From Bacteroides intestinalis DSM 17393 (GTDB taxonomy: Bacteria > Bacteroidota > Bacteroidia > Bacteroidales > Bacteroidaceae), in the NCBI RefSeq assembly GCF_000172175.1, contig NZ_ABJL02000008.1, positions 2,480,001 to 2,544,000 on the forward strand: a DNA stretch of 64,000 nt. The letters are read 5' to 3'. The position numbers and the translations under genes were made by a program. Shown one piece after another: positions 15,675 through 26,235 of this stretch (its first letter is position 1; each line of letters starts with the position of its first letter). A model generated the notes under the pieces. It searched no databases and was not told the DNA's origin. It was given only the letters and a program-made list of their open reading frames with translations.

Positions 15675-18600
15675 ATGAAAAATATATTTATATTCTATTT
15701 GTTATGCTTATGTTTATCTCTCCCATGCTATGGACAAGAAGGAAAAATGTTCACAGTGGATAGAGAATTATCAAGCAGCATGCTCAATAAAATCTATCAG
15801 GATCGTGACGGAATCATCTGGATAGCAACAGAAGATGGTCTGAATCGATACGATGGAGCAAAATTTACAGTTTATAGAAATGAAAAAGATAATCCGAATT
15901 CCTTATTAAGTGACTATGTACGTACACTGTTCGAAGACAGTCAAGGTCGCCTTTTTATAGGTTCTCTAAACGGGCTGCAAATATACGATCGCGCAACCGA
16001 TAGTTTTACAACAATCCCAATGTACCTCTCCAGTGGAGCCTCGATAGCCCCTAATGTAGGAGTTATACTTGAACAAAATAACGGAGAAATATTAATAGGA
16101 ACTTCCGGTCACAGTATATTTTTACTGGAAACACAAGGAGATAGTATAAAAGCACAACAAATAGACCAATTTATTGCCAGCAACCTGATTACATATTCAT
16201 ATCGGGATAAAAAAGGAAATCTATGGATAGCAACAGGCGATAATGGAATATTCCGTCTCGATAACAACAATCAATTCAAACACTACTCCGGCGAAAAAAG
16301 CATAGCTTGGAATACAGTTTCCAACATGTGCGAAGATAAACAAGGAAATCTTTATATGGGTAGCTTAAAGAAAGGACTATTCAGATATAATGATAAAATC
16401 GATACATTTGTACCAATTACATACACTCCTAATCCCAACTTACCTATCAAAATCCTATACCCTGAGGAGGAGAATCAAATTCTTATTGGTACAGATGGTT
16501 CGGGAATGAAAGTTTATGACATCCAAGAACAAAAGATTAAAGAAGCCAATTTTAATATCACAACATTTGACCTTACAAAAGCAAAGATACATTCTATTCT
16601 GAAAGACAAAATGGGAAATATATGGTTAGGGTTCTTTCAGAAAGGAGTTATGATTATACCTGCCATAACCAACGAGTTCAAGTATCTAGGTTACAAATCT
16701 TCCAGACACAATGTGATTGGTTCCAACTGCGTCATGTCTGTACACAAAGACCATACAGGAACTCTTTGGGTAGGAACTGATAATGACGGAATTTATGCAG
16801 TGACTCCAGATAAAACACCCAAAGTGCATTTTTCACCTACCGACAATACTCATTCCGTTCCTGCTACCATTATGAGCATTTTCGAAGATTCCAACCACAA
16901 TATGTGGATAGGTTCTTACTTGAATGGCATGGCCCGATTAGATACAAAAACCGGTCGTTGCGAGTATCTGAAGTTAGTGGACGAGACATCTAATCTAATG
17001 GAAAATGTATATTGTTTTGCAGAAGATAACAATAAAACCTTATGGATAGGAACTATGGGAGGAGGCCTATATCAGATGAATATAAATACCAAGGAAATAG
17101 TCCGTTGTCCCACCACCACCAGCAATACCGATTGGACCAAAGTAAATATGCTACATAACTCATGGATAAATTGCCTGTTACATACCGCTGAAGACAAACT
17201 CTACATAGGTACTTACGATGGTTTGGGCTGTCTGGATATAAAAACAATGGATTTCGTTTCTCCCATGAAAAACAGAAGAATATTATATGGCGATGTAATC
17301 TATGCTTTGCATGAAGGTAAGGATGGTAATATCTGGATAGGAACATCCAAAGGATTAAAACGCTTAAACCCACGAACTGTTGAAGTGCAAGAATATACAA
17401 CAAAAGATGGTTTACCCAGCAATTATATCTGCGCAATCAAAGAGGATGCGAATGGTTATTTTTGGATCAGTACGAATTATGGAATCAGCCGATTCAATCC
17501 TCAAAACCAAAGTTTCATTAATTTTTATGCAAGTGACGGATTACAAAGTAACGAGTTTAGTAAAGGAGCCGCTTTTGCCGACAAACAAGGTGAACTTATC
17601 TTTGGAGGTACGAATGGAATCACTTATTTTAATCCCACAGAAATAACCACGCCCGATAAGAAACCGGAAATTCGGATTACAGACTTCTATATCCATGATA
17701 AAAAGGTTAAAAAAGGCATGAAGTCAGGGAATAGAGATATAGTCAACACTGCAGTCATGGATGCCGACCACTTTCAACTATCATACAAAGATAATTCTTT
17801 CAGCATTGAATTTTCAGCTATGGAGTTCTTTAGTCCGGAACGGATTACTTATACATATAGCATTAATAATTCCAATTGGATTAGCTTACAACAGGGAATT
17901 AATCGGGTTTCATTCAACAATTTAAATCCAGGTAGCTATACATTCCAGGTAAAAGCAAAAGATAATGATTCTTATTCAGACATCAAAGAATTTAGTATCA
18001 CAATCCATCCTGCATGGTATGCCTCCGGATGGGCAAAATTTATATATGGAGTACTGTTGATAGTTATTATCTATGGTATAGTCATTCAGATACGTCATCG
18101 TTACCGTGCTCGTCAGGAGATATTGGAACATATACATGCAGAACAGATCAATGAAGCCAAACTACAATTCTTCATTAATATTTCTCACGAAATACGCACT
18201 CCAATGTCTCTCATCATAAGCCCATTACAGAAGTTAATCGCTACTGATAAAGATAACGAGCGGCAGAAAAACTATCATACCATTTATCGAAATGCGGAAC
18301 GTATACTTCGCTTGGTCAATCAGTTGATGGATATTCGCAAAATAGATAAGGGGCAAATGTCTCTGAAATTCCAGGAAGTGGATATCGTAGGATTTATCCG
18401 TGATTTGTACTATACCTTCGAATATCAAGCAAATGCCAGGCATATCACGTTGAGCTTCCAACCGGAAACTGAAAAGTTAAAAGCATGGATTGATCCGAAA
18501 AATTTCGATAAAATTATCCTGAATATAATTTCCAATGCATTCAAGTTTACGCCGGAGAACGGAGAAATCAATATATATTTGCGTATAGGTGAGGATATTA

Positions 18601-19775
18601 ACGCTTCTCAATCTCTAAAACACTATTTTGAAATAATAGTGGAAGACAGTGGCATTGGCATTAACCCGGAAGAAATGGGACGGATTTTTGAGCGTTTCTA
18701 TCAAATCCGTAATAGCCATAATAATTCGAATGTAGGTACCGGTATAGGATTACATCTAAGCCGTTCGCTAGTAGAATTACACCATGGCACCATAAAGGCT
18801 GAAAACAATGAAAACAGACCAGGATCCCGGTTTATCATACGGCTACCTTTGGGCAAAGAACATCTGAATGTAGAAGAAATCGATGACAATCCGGCTGGGA
18901 ATAATACTCCCGTACATATCACGACTGCTCTGCCTATCCCTTCATCACCTGTTGATGAAGAAGATGAAAAAATACGTTCCAAAACTAAATGTCACGTTCT
19001 AGTAGTAGAAGATGATGAAGAAATACGCAAATATATCTGTCGTGAATTAGCCAGCGATTTCCACATGCATGAGTGTGCAAATGGAAAAGAAGCTCTCACT
19101 CTTATCCTAAAAAAGGAGCCGGATTTGATTATCAGTGATATTATGATGCCTGAAATGGATGGGTTGACACTTTGCAAAAAAATAAAGCAGAATGTAACCA
19201 TTAACCATATACCAATTATCCTCTTGACAGCTAAATCAAGAGAAGAAGATAATCTGGAAGGTTTAAACATGGGAGCAGATGCGTATATAGTGAAACCATT
19301 CAGTATCGAAATATTGAGAAAAACGGCAATCAATCTTATTAAGAGTAGGGAAATACTACGTAACAGTTTCAGTGGCAGTCAGATGCAGGAACAGAAGTTG
19401 AAGAAACTAAAAGTCCAATCACCTGATGACAGACTGCTTGATAAAGTGATGAAAGTGATTAATGACAATCTAGGTAATCCTGACTTGAATGTTGAAATGA
19501 TAGCAACTGAAGTAGGTATCAGTCGTGTACATTTGCACCGTAAGCTAAAAGAGCTGACTAACCAGTCAACCCGCGACTTAATACGCAATGTTCGCTTGAA
19601 ACAGGCTGCATCACTATTGGCAAACCAATATCATAACATTACTGAAGTTGCTACTCTTATAGGTTTTACTAATATTGCATATTTTTCTACCGCTTTTAAA
19701 GAATTATACGGAGTTCCGCCAACAACCTATATGGAGGAGCAGCAAAAGTCTTCTTCTGACGAGATTAAGCAATAG
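15675..19775 (+). CDS. Hybrid two-component system sensor/regulator (HTCS), probable xylan regulator
   Basis: The 1366-residue protein has a signal peptide (to about residue 20), then 14 or so two-component-propeller repeats with IWIATEDGLNRYD-type motifs that form a periplasmic sensor of two propellers. A Y_Y_Y domain follows (about 690-775), then one transmembrane segment (about 785-805), a histidine kinase with His about 837 in SHEIRTPMS, and an ATPase domain with GIGLHLSRSLV. A receiver domain (phospho-acceptor Asp1155 in ISDIMMPEMDG) and a C-terminal AraC-type helix-turn-helix (about 1262-1360) complete it. Such regulators sense linear or branched oligosaccharides in the periplasm and activate the local locus. 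It is the only regulator in the window and probably binds the ATGTAAC repeat pairs. An IS begins about 20 bases after the stop. Confidence 0.95.
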   Translation: MKNIFIFYLLCLCLSLPCYGQEGKMFTVDRELSSSMLNKIYQDRDGIIWIATEDGLNRYDGAKFTVYRNEKDNPNSLLSDYVRTLFEDSQGRLFIGSLNGLQIYDRATDSFTTIPMYLSSGASIAPNVGVILEQNNGEILIGTSGHSIFLLETQGDSIKAQQIDQFIASNLITYSYRDKKGNLWIATGDNGIFRLDNNNQFKHYSGEKSIAWNTVSNMCEDKQGNLYMGSLKKGLFRYNDKIDTFVPITYTPNPNLPIKILYPEEENQILIGTDGSGMKVYDIQEQKIKEANFNITTFDLTKAKIHSILKDKMGNIWLGFFQKGVMIIPAITNEFKYLGYKSSRHNVIGSNCVMSVHKDHTGTLWVGTDNDGIYAVTPDKTPKVHFSPTDNTHSVPATIMSIFEDSNHNMWIGSYLNGMARLDTKTGRCEYLKLVDETSNLMENVYCFAEDNNKTLWIGTMGGGLYQMNINTKEIVRCPTTTSNTDWTKVNMLHNSWINCLLHTAEDKLYIGTYDGLGCLDIKTMDFVSPMKNRRILYGDVIYALHEGKDGNIWIGTSKGLKRLNPRTVEVQEYTTKDGLPSNYICAIKEDANGYFWISTNYGISRFNPQNQSFINFYASDGLQSNEFSKGAAFADKQGELIFGGTNGITYFNPTEITTPDKKPEIRITDFYIHDKKVKKGMKSGNRDIVNTAVMDADHFQLSYKDNSFSIEFSAMEFFSPERITYTYSINNSNWISLQQGINRVSFNNLNPGSYTFQVKAKDNDSYSDIKEFSITIHPAWYASGWAKFIYGVLLIVIIYGIVIQIRHRYRARQEILEHIHAEQINEAKLQFFINISHEIRTPMSLIISPLQKLIATDKDNERQKNYHTIYRNAERILRLVNQLMDIRKIDKGQMSLKFQEVDIVGFIRDLYYTFEYQANARHITLSFQPETEKLKAWIDPKNFDKIILNIISNAFKFTPENGEINIYLRIGEDINASQSLKHYFEIIVEDSGIGINPEEMGRIFERFYQIRNSHNNSNVGTGIGLHLSRSLVELHHGTIKAENNENRPGSRFIIRLPLGKEHLNVEEIDDNPAGNNTPVHITTALPIPSSPVDEEDEKIRSKTKCHVLVVEDDEEIRKYICRELASDFHMHECANGKEALTLILKKEPDLIISDIMMPEMDGLTLCKKIKQNVTINHIPIILLTAKSREEDNLEGLNMGADAYIVKPFSIEILRKTAINLIKSREILRNSFSGSQMQEQKLKKLKVQSPDDRLLDKVMKVINDNLGNPDLNVEMIATEVGISRVHLHRKLKELTNQSTRDLIRNVRLKQAASLLANQYHNITEVATLIGFTNIAYFSTAFKELYGVPPTTYMEEQQKSSSDEIKQ

Positions 19776-19799
19776 AACTAAACACAGAACAAAAAGAAA

Positions 19800-19836
19800 G
19801 GAGATGTGTCAAAACTAAGGCACATCTCCTTTTTTT
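19800..19836 (+). terminator. Left-end IS hairpin acting as terminator of the regulator gene
   Basis: GGAGATGTG (19800-19808) pairs with CACATCTCC (19821-19829) around a 12-nt loop, followed by seven T. It lies 25 bases after the regulator stop and would stop rightward transcription entering the IS. Confidence 0.8.
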
Positions 19837-19856
19837 ATATTTAAATGTTTTTTTCT

Positions 19857-21518
19857 CTATGCGACTCTTTTTTCACTAATTTGGTAATACGCGGCTATAT
19901 TCCTCGTATATTGCGTCATAATTGTTCTGATAAGAATACATATAATGCGTGCAGTCCCTCCCTTTCCTGCTTTTAGTAGTTTAGCGCACATTTTTTTGAT
20001 ATTAAAAGCTATAGCAAAGAAAGCAAAGTCCATCGTAACCTTGTCTTCTCCTTTATGTCTGAACCGGCGGTATGCCATGTTGTATTTCATTTGTCCAAAC
20101 ACAGCTTCCGGTTCTATACACCTCCTGCCTCTATGCTTGATACCTTCCTCTGAGAGCAATTTTTCCCGTGCCTGCCGTTTGTATTGGTTTAACCGGTGAT
20201 TGACTTCTATAATACGATTTCCCTGGGCTTTAAAGCAACTGCCACGCAAAGGACAACCCTCGCAATTTTGTGCTTTATAACGTGCACTTTCGGTGATGTA
20301 TCCGCTTGCAGTTTTGTCACGTCTGGTCCCTATACGGTTCATGCGCTGCCCCATCGGACAAACGTAATAATCCTCCCCCGCATTGTAATGGAGACTTTCC
20401 GCATGGAACGGGTTGGGAGTATAACGGGGACGCTGCTCTTTATGGAGGTAGTTGTACTTGACAAAGGCCTCTATCCCGTTTTCCTGCATGAACCGGTAAT
20501 TTTCTTCCGAGCCGTAACCGGAGTCTGCCACACCGATACCCGGTAAGCGGTTATAGCGGTGCTGGAAGGAGTGGAAGAAAGGGATCAGGGTCAGCGTATC
20601 GGTGGGGTTGGGAAACAGCCGGAAGTCTATGATGAATTGGTTTTCAGTACCTGTTTGTAAATTATACCCGGGCTTGGTCTGCCCGTTCTTCATGGCGTCT
20701 TCTTTCATACGCATGAATGTAGCATCAGGATCGGTCTTGGAATAGGAATTACGTTCTCCAAGGACTTCAAGGTGATTGTCGTATTCCATCAGCTTGTCAC
20801 GATACCCTTCAAGTTCCCTGACCTGTTTCTTCTTTTCGCGCAGGGCTTTCTTTTGTTCCTTATCCTTTGTCGCAGGCTGGTGTTCTAGGACTTCTTTAAG
20901 TTCATCCACTATGTCAGAGAGCATGGCGGGAGTGAATTGGGCGGGTGTGTCTTTTACGGAGTTCTCTTGTGCAATGGCTTCGTCCACCTGTTCCAGAAGG
21001 ATACGAATCTTGTCCAGCAACTTCGTGCGGTGCTTTTCAACACTCTTGCGCCAGACAAAAGTATATTTGTTGGCTTTGGACTCAATCTTGGTACCGTCGA
21101 TATACTCCACGTCAAGACTGATGAAACCCTTATCGGCAAGGACAAGAACCAACTGCGTGAAAACGTTGTTTATCTCCTCCTTTACACGGTTACGGAAACG
21201 GTTGATGGTGATGAAATCCGGATGCTCATGACCGGCAAGCCAGATATAATGAATGTCACGCAAAAGAAGCTTCTCTATTTTACGACAGGAATAGATATTA
21301 TTCATGTAAGCGTAGATAATTACCTTGAGCATCATTTTAGGATGATAAGCTGAGCGCCCCGTTTCTTTATAAAGCTTCTTGAAATTATCAAGATTGAGAT
21401 TATCAACAACTGCATTGACTATGCGGACAGGGTCGTCCGCAGCTATGTTTTCATCAATTCTTTGTGGAAAAAGAACGGTTTGGTTGGGAATGTAAGGACG
21501 AAAATGTAACTTTGCCAT
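19857..21518 (-). CDS. IS1182-family transposase
   Basis: The 553-residue product is read from the ATG at 21518 (MAKLHFRPYIPNQ); the frame extends upstream to 21566, but this start matches the family N-terminus. It has an N-terminal DUF772-type helical domain (YHPKMMLKVIIYAYMNNIYS, then FITINRFR), a charged coiled region (about 150-260), a DDE-type catalytic core (GVADSGYGSEENYRFM), a Cys-rich block CEGCPLRGSC and a C-terminal FGQMKYNMAYRRFRHKG motif. No frameshift or stop is seen, so it should be functional. It catalyses transposition of the surrounding element. Confidence 0.92.
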   Translation of the reverse strand: MAKLHFRPYIPNQTVLFPQRIDENIAADDPVRIVNAVVDNLNLDNFKKLYKETGRSAYHPKMMLKVIIYAYMNNIYSCRKIEKLLLRDIHYIWLAGHEHPDFITINRFRNRVKEEINNVFTQLVLVLADKGFISLDVEYIDGTKIESKANKYTFVWRKSVEKHRTKLLDKIRILLEQVDEAIAQENSVKDTPAQFTPAMLSDIVDELKEVLEHQPATKDKEQKKALREKKKQVRELEGYRDKLMEYDNHLEVLGERNSYSKTDPDATFMRMKEDAMKNGQTKPGYNLQTGTENQFIIDFRLFPNPTDTLTLIPFFHSFQHRYNRLPGIGVADSGYGSEENYRFMQENGIEAFVKYNYLHKEQRPRYTPNPFHAESLHYNAGEDYYVCPMGQRMNRIGTRRDKTASGYITESARYKAQNCEGCPLRGSCFKAQGNRIIEVNHRLNQYKRQAREKLLSEEGIKHRGRRCIEPEAVFGQMKYNMAYRRFRHKGEDKVTMDFAFFAIAFNIKKMCAKLLKAGKGGTARIICILIRTIMTQYTRNIAAYYQISEKRVA

Positions 21519-21600
21519 AACGAAAAAAATGATGCCTAAAGTTACATAAACTTTGGGTAATAACAAAGCCTGGGCTTGGGAAAGTCCGGGCTTTGTGCAT

Positions 21601-21633
21601 AAAAAAGGTTGTGCCAGAGTTTTGACACAACCT
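21601..21633 (-). terminator. Right-end IS hairpin acting as terminator of the GH8 operon
   Basis: AGGTTGTG and CACAACCT (21606-21613 and 21626-21633) pair around a 12-nt loop. On the minus strand the stem is followed by a run of T (21606-21601). It lies 58 bases beyond the GH8 stop and would stop leftward transcription before it enters the transposase gene. Confidence 0.8.
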
Positions 21634-21690
21634 CTTTCTCTATAATATTAATATTATGCTTATACTACTTGACATTTTCTATTCATCAAG

Positions 21691-22947
21691 CTACTTGATA
21701 ATCCGGAAATTGCCACTGACATGCAGCATAGACATCATATATACCATACCGCTGTAATAACGAAATTTGCCCGTAGGCAATGGTTCATTCCACAATTTCT
21801 GTATGCATTCTTTCGCCAGATTCTTGTCATTCAAAGCAAAAGCTCCTACAGCATTTGCACCGATCATACCTGTTGAATAATTACCGGCAGGTGCTGAACC
21901 ATCTACATTGAAATATTCGTGCGTAAAATTATCTTGCTTGAAAAAGTTAAGCAATCGACTCATCATCTCTGCCTGGTTAGTAGCATCTTTTCCAAACCAA
22001 TAATAATCCATACCAACATTCATGGCACAGCGAAGAGCATCAAACTGATATCTTCTTGTATCATATCCCCAATTCTTAGGTTTCCAAGGAGTGCCATCGA
22101 ATGCAGAATAATCAGGAAACAACCCCGTCTTTTTATGCGATGCATCAGCCAGTAAGCGACGGGCTGCATCAGGTGTCTGCTTCCAGAATTCCTTATTAGT
22201 GTCAGACCACAAAGCCCAAAGTTCAAAGAAAGCAGGCAGATTATAGGAAGGATCCGTATAGTTATAATAGACCTTTTCCGGTACAAATGTAACGAGTTTA
22301 CTCTCAGTATTGAACAGGTTATAAACGCCTTGGGAACCATCTTTAGACATAACATCTTTCAATATTTTCTGAGCCTCCTGATTATAGTCGTATGCCCCGT
22401 CATTCCCCCAACGGTGAGAAGCAAAGAATAAAGAAGTTATAAAATAAATTTCACCATCAGAAGCGCAACTTGGCTCCTTACCTATTTTAACACCACGAGG
22501 CGTACAGTGCCAGGCATAATATCCCGACCATTTGCCCGAAGTATACAGCATATATTTCTTGGCCCACCGCCATAACTTATCGAATTCAGCCTGCTTATCC
22601 AACTGTACACATATCATCATTCCATAGGACATTCCTTCTGTACGTACATCCTGATTCCCTGTATCATAAATATAGGCAGTATTGTCATCACTCTCATAGT
22701 AAACCTTTGTTTTTTCATTCACAAAGAAGTGATTCCAGATTTGCTCCATTTTCTGGTCGGTTTGTTGCTGAGAAATACCTAAATACTCATTAAACAAATT
22801 CCGATAGTTATCAGTATAGTAAGCTCCAGCAGGAACCGGGCCCCCACTACTGTCTTCCTGAACAGGATGAGCCTGAACTCCAAGTGAACAAAAACCGGAA
22901 AGTATCAGGCTGACACTAACCGCAAATAAAGTTGTAAGTTTCATCAT
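21691..22947 (-). CDS. GH8 reducing-end xylose-releasing exo-oligoxylanase
   Basis: The 418-residue secreted enzyme starts at 22947 (a second ATG follows immediately) and has a signal peptide ending near VQAHP. The alpha/alpha barrel shows the GH8 general acid Glu in VRTEGMSYGMM, the conserved Asp in PSCASDGEIYF and the NYTDPSYNLPAFFELWALW block. Length and motifs match the Rex-type enzymes that remove xylose from the reducing end of xylo-oligosaccharides, rather than GH8 cellulases or chitosanases. In this operon it would trim oligosaccharides cleared of side groups by the upstream esterases and GH95. The gap to the esterase-GH95 gene is 38 bases. Confidence 0.92.
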   Translation of the reverse strand: MMKLTTLFAVSVSLILSGFCSLGVQAHPVQEDSSGGPVPAGAYYTDNYRNLFNEYLGISQQQTDQKMEQIWNHFFVNEKTKVYYESDDNTAYIYDTGNQDVRTEGMSYGMMICVQLDKQAEFDKLWRWAKKYMLYTSGKWSGYYAWHCTPRGVKIGKEPSCASDGEIYFITSLFFASHRWGNDGAYDYNQEAQKILKDVMSKDGSQGVYNLFNTESKLVTFVPEKVYYNYTDPSYNLPAFFELWALWSDTNKEFWKQTPDAARRLLADASHKKTGLFPDYSAFDGTPWKPKNWGYDTRRYQFDALRCAMNVGMDYYWFGKDATNQAEMMSRLLNFFKQDNFTHEYFNVDGSAPAGNYSTGMIGANAVGAFALNDKNLAKECIQKLWNEPLPTGKFRYYSGMVYMMSMLHVSGNFRIIK

Positions 22948-22985
22948 TTCAAGGTTTTGTTACAATTAATAGACTACTAATATCA

Positions 22986-25900
22986 TTACATACTACGTTC
23001 CAGCGAATAGTCTTCTCCCGGCTGAGTAACAATGTCATATTCGTAAGTACGATAAAGGACCGGCACCTGAGGATTTATCAGTTTGGAAACTACCGGTTCT
23101 TTTATAACTGCCGATGCATAAAGAGGATTCGGGCAAGCACCGTCTGCCACTTTCACTCCTTTTCCCTTTAAAGGAACATAAGAACGGATACGCAGTACCC
23201 CACCCAAGCGAGAATGTATCTTCGCCTTTTTCAATTGAACGCCATCCCATTCCATATCTACCACAAAACCACCACGGGCAACAAGGCCTTTCACACTTCC
23301 TTTTTTCCATGCTTCAGGCAGTGCAGGCAATAAGTGTACTGCACCATCATGGCTTTGCAACAACATCTCTGCAACTCCTGCCGTATAACCAAAGTTTCCA
23401 TCGATTTGGAAAGGTGGATGGGCATCAAATAAATTAGGATAAGTACGTCCCTCAGGATATTCTTTCTGAACCTTATCACTAGGCAAAAGATGGAGCATAT
23501 TCTGTATAATCTTATAAGCATGATTGCCATCCAACATACGCGCCCAGAAATTGATCTTCCACCCGATACTCCAACCGGTAGCCATATCTCCACGCTGTAT
23601 CAAAGTATTCCGTGCAGCCTGGAATAATTCCGGATTTGTAATTGGAGAAATCTGATTACTAGGATACAAACCATATAAGTGTGAAATATGCCGATGGTCA
23701 TCCAACGGATTGTCAGCATCAATCAACCACTCTTGCAATTGATTATGTTTGCCAATCTGCATGGGTGGCAACTTGTCCAACATGGCCTGCAAAGAATCTT
23801 CATACAGTTTATCACCACCCAGAATACGGCTTGCCAGAAGTGTACTGTAAAGGGCATCAAAAGCAATCTGATTATCCATTGTACAACCTGCCGTAATCGT
23901 TGTTTGTGAACCCCGGTAGCCATGTTCCGGAGACATGGAAGGTACTGTAACCATCCACTTATACTTCGGATGTTCCACTAAATGACTTAAATAAAAATCA
24001 GCAGTTCCTTTCAATATCGGATAATACTTCTTTAGAAACTCTTTATCACCGGTAAATAAATAGTGTTGCCACAGATGTTGTGCCACCCAAGCACCTCCAT
24101 TAGGCCACATACCGAAACTTGCAGCATCCACCGGTCCGCAGGCACGCCATATATCCGTATTATGATGTGCCACCCAACCTTTAGCATCATAAAGAACTTT
24201 AGCAGTTTCACTACCTGTAACTGCCAAGTCAGTCACCATATCAAAGAGAGGTTCATGCGTCTCACTCAGATTGGTTACTTCAGCAGGCCAATAATTCATC
24301 TCCGCATTGATATTAATCGTATATTTACTGTCCCAAGGAGCATACAGACTATGATTCCATATACCTTGAAGATTGGCAGGCTGACCACCGGGTTGCGAAG
24401 AAGAAATCAGCAGATAACGACCATATTGGAACATCAAAGCTGCCATCGCCATATCATTCCCTTCTATAAAACGTTGCACACGGACAGGTGTCTCCAAAGC
24501 AGAAACTCCGGTACTTTCCAAAGTCAGGGCCACACGGTCATATTGCTTGCGATAAGAGGCGATATGACTCTTCAAAGCCTGTTCGTAAGGAATGCGGGTG
24601 GCTTTCTGCAAATAAGTAGCTGCACGTTTTGACTCGTTCGCACTGACATCATGATAATTCACAAAATTAGTAGCTGCTGAAATGTACAAGGTAACTTCAG
24701 TAGCCCCATTCACGGCAAGTGCGCTTTCTGCCTTACTCACTTTACCATCTGTTTTCACCTGTACTTGGCATTCGGCACGCATAGCGGCAGGAATTCCTTC
24801 ATGCTCAGCTCCCTGACAGGAGATAATCAGTTTGCCACCCTTTACTTGTACATCTGATTTCAGCGGACTGCTGTATGACACGGCAAAATTCAAGGCCTTT
24901 GCCTTATCCGCCTGAATGCGTACAATAATCACATCATCACTCAAAGAGGCAAATGCCGTACGGACAAACTTCACTCCATCCACTTCATAACGTGTTGTAG
25001 CAGTAGCATTCTCCAGATTCAGGTCCCTGTAATATTCAGAAGGATTCTCATGCCCTGGGAAATTCAAGAAAAGACTCCCCATCGTCAAGTAACGCATGCC
25101 ATGCTGAGGCGTCATATAATTTTCATCAATGAGTTTCTGTGCCTCCAGAGTTTTGCCTTCAAAAATAAGACGGCGTATTTCAGGTAACACCTGCAATCCT
25201 TTGGGATTATTATTATTGTAAGGTCCGCCGGCCCAGAAAGTCTCTTCATTGAGTTGCAGTTCTTCACGGGCAGTTCCGCCAAATACCATAGCGCCTAAAC
25301 GGGAATTGCCCAGTGGCAGAGCTTCCAGCCAGTCTTGTGCCGGACGGGCATACCACAATTTCATATTCTGGGCAGATGTCCAATCTCCGTATCCCAAAAT
25401 GGAAAGCATCTTAGCAGCATAGCGTGCTCCCAACATCCGGTATCCCTCGGCTGTAAAATGAAGATTATCGAATGCAGCCGGACAACCGGCAGAGGATATC
25501 ACGTGTGCAGTAGGAATCACCTGTGGCAGACTGTCGATGATTGTATTCATGCTGGCACAGATTCCATTCTGATCCGCATGTACCACCTCACCCGCCAGCA
25601 AAGGCACATCAGCGGCAGATAATCCCAAATCTTTCAAAAGATTATCATACACTCCTTTTACTTTTGAGGGCCAGTCTTTATCATTCGTATTCGACTCTCC
25701 CTGATGCAGCAGAATACCTTTAATTACTCCATCCTTTTGAGCAAGCTTTGCCATCTCAACCAAACGTGCATAAGGATTGCCACCGTATTCTTTTACCATA
25801 TTCTTCAGCCAATCCGGAGAAGTTTCTACGTACGACTGATAATTATCCTTATCAAACAGTTCTATTTTGCAACCACCTACGGCAACATTGATAATCCCTA

Positions 25901-26210
25901 CCTGTACATTGGATGGCAGGTTAGCCACCATAGCCCGTCCAAAATAATCACCCGGAGTCAGGCCCGTATAGCAACGTGCCAAAGGAGGAACCGCCTTATA
26001 CCAATTCCCTTTGGTCCTCCCCAAATTAGGACAATCTACAGCCGCTAATACCTGAAAACGACTGTCAACCGCCACTGTATCCTGTTCTTCTACCTTTGCA
26101 TTTCCTTCCATGTTCGATTGTCCCAAACACAGATAGATATGAAAATTCGCATCTTGTGCAAATGTCGTCATACCTAAAAGAAGTAAGCATGTAAATACAA
26201 ATGTTCTCAT
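22986..26210 (-). CDS. SGNH acetylesterase - GH95 alpha-L-galactosidase/fucosidase fusion
   Basis: The start is placed at the ATG at 26210, giving 1074 residues with signal peptide [18 protein letters not shown]; the frame is open to 26249 but that start would overlap the upstream gene. Residues about 20-285 are an SGNH esterase of the SASA/CE6-like type (Ser in [19 protein letters not shown], Asp and His in [11 protein letters not shown]). Residues about 295-1060 are GH95: [22 protein letters not shown] start block, [10 protein letters not shown] and [13 protein letters not shown] catalytic-region motifs. GH95 members hydrolyse alpha-1,2-L-fucose or L-galactose, and a GH95 in the B. ovatus corn-xylan locus removes L-galactose. 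The fusion would join deacetylation with L-galactose removal on complex xylan side chains. Confidence 0.9.
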   Translation of the reverse strand: MRTFVFTCLLLLGMTTFAQDANFHIYLCLGQSNMEGNAKVEEQDTVAVDSRFQVLAAVDCPNLGRTKGNWYKAVPPLARCYTGLTPGDYFGRAMVANLPSNVQVGIINVAVGGCKIELFDKDNYQSYVETSPDWLKNMVKEYGGNPYARLVEMAKLAQKDGVIKGILLHQGESNTNDKDWPSKVKGVYDNLLKDLGLSAADVPLLAGEVVHADQNGICASMNTIIDSLPQVIPTAHVISSAGCPAAFDNLHFTAEGYRMLGARYAAKMLSILGYGDWTSAQNMKLWYARPAQDWLEALPLGNSRLGAMVFGGTAREELQLNEETFWAGGPYNNNNPKGLQVLPEIRRLIFEGKTLEAQKLIDENYMTPQHGMRYLTMGSLFLNFPGHENPSEYYRDLNLENATATTRYEVDGVKFVRTAFASLSDDVIIVRIQADKAKALNFAVSYSSPLKSDVQVKGGKLIISCQGAEHEGIPAAMRAECQVQVKTDGKVSKAESALAVNGATEVTLYISAATNFVNYHDVSANESKRAATYLQKATRIPYEQALKSHIASYRKQYDRVALTLESTGVSALETPVRVQRFIEGNDMAMAALMFQYGRYLLISSSQPGGQPANLQGIWNHSLYAPWDSKYTININAEMNYWPAEVTNLSETHEPLFDMVTDLAVTGSETAKVLYDAKGWVAHHNTDIWRACGPVDAASFGMWPNGGAWVAQHLWQHYLFTGDKEFLKKYYPILKGTADFYLSHLVEHPKYKWMVTVPSMSPEHGYRGSQTTITAGCTMDNQIAFDALYSTLLASRILGGDKLYEDSLQAMLDKLPPMQIGKHNQLQEWLIDADNPLDDHRHISHLYGLYPSNQISPITNPELFQAARNTLIQRGDMATGWSIGWKINFWARMLDGNHAYKIIQNMLHLLPSDKVQKEYPEGRTYPNLFDAHPPFQIDGNFGYTAGVAEMLLQSHDGAVHLLPALPEAWKKGSVKGLVARGGFVVDMEWDGVQLKKAKIHSRLGGVLRIRSYVPLKGKGVKVADGACPNPLYASAVIKEPVVSKLINPQVPVLYRTYEYDIVTQPGEDYSLERSM

Positions 26211-26235
26211 AATCTGTCTATTATTGTTTGTTATA

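Larger units (their letters stand above)
19795..21639 (-). mobile_element. IS1182-family insertion sequence
   Basis: The element of about 1.84 kb has one transposase gene and related inverted ends. Read inward, both ends show AGAAAG followed by TGTGTCAAAACT and GGCACA, spaced almost alike (left from 19795, right from 21639). Each end folds into a hairpin with a 12-nt loop. No clear target duplication is visible, so the exact ends are uncertain by several bases. It separates the regulator gene from the GH8 operon without damaging either. Confidence 0.8.
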
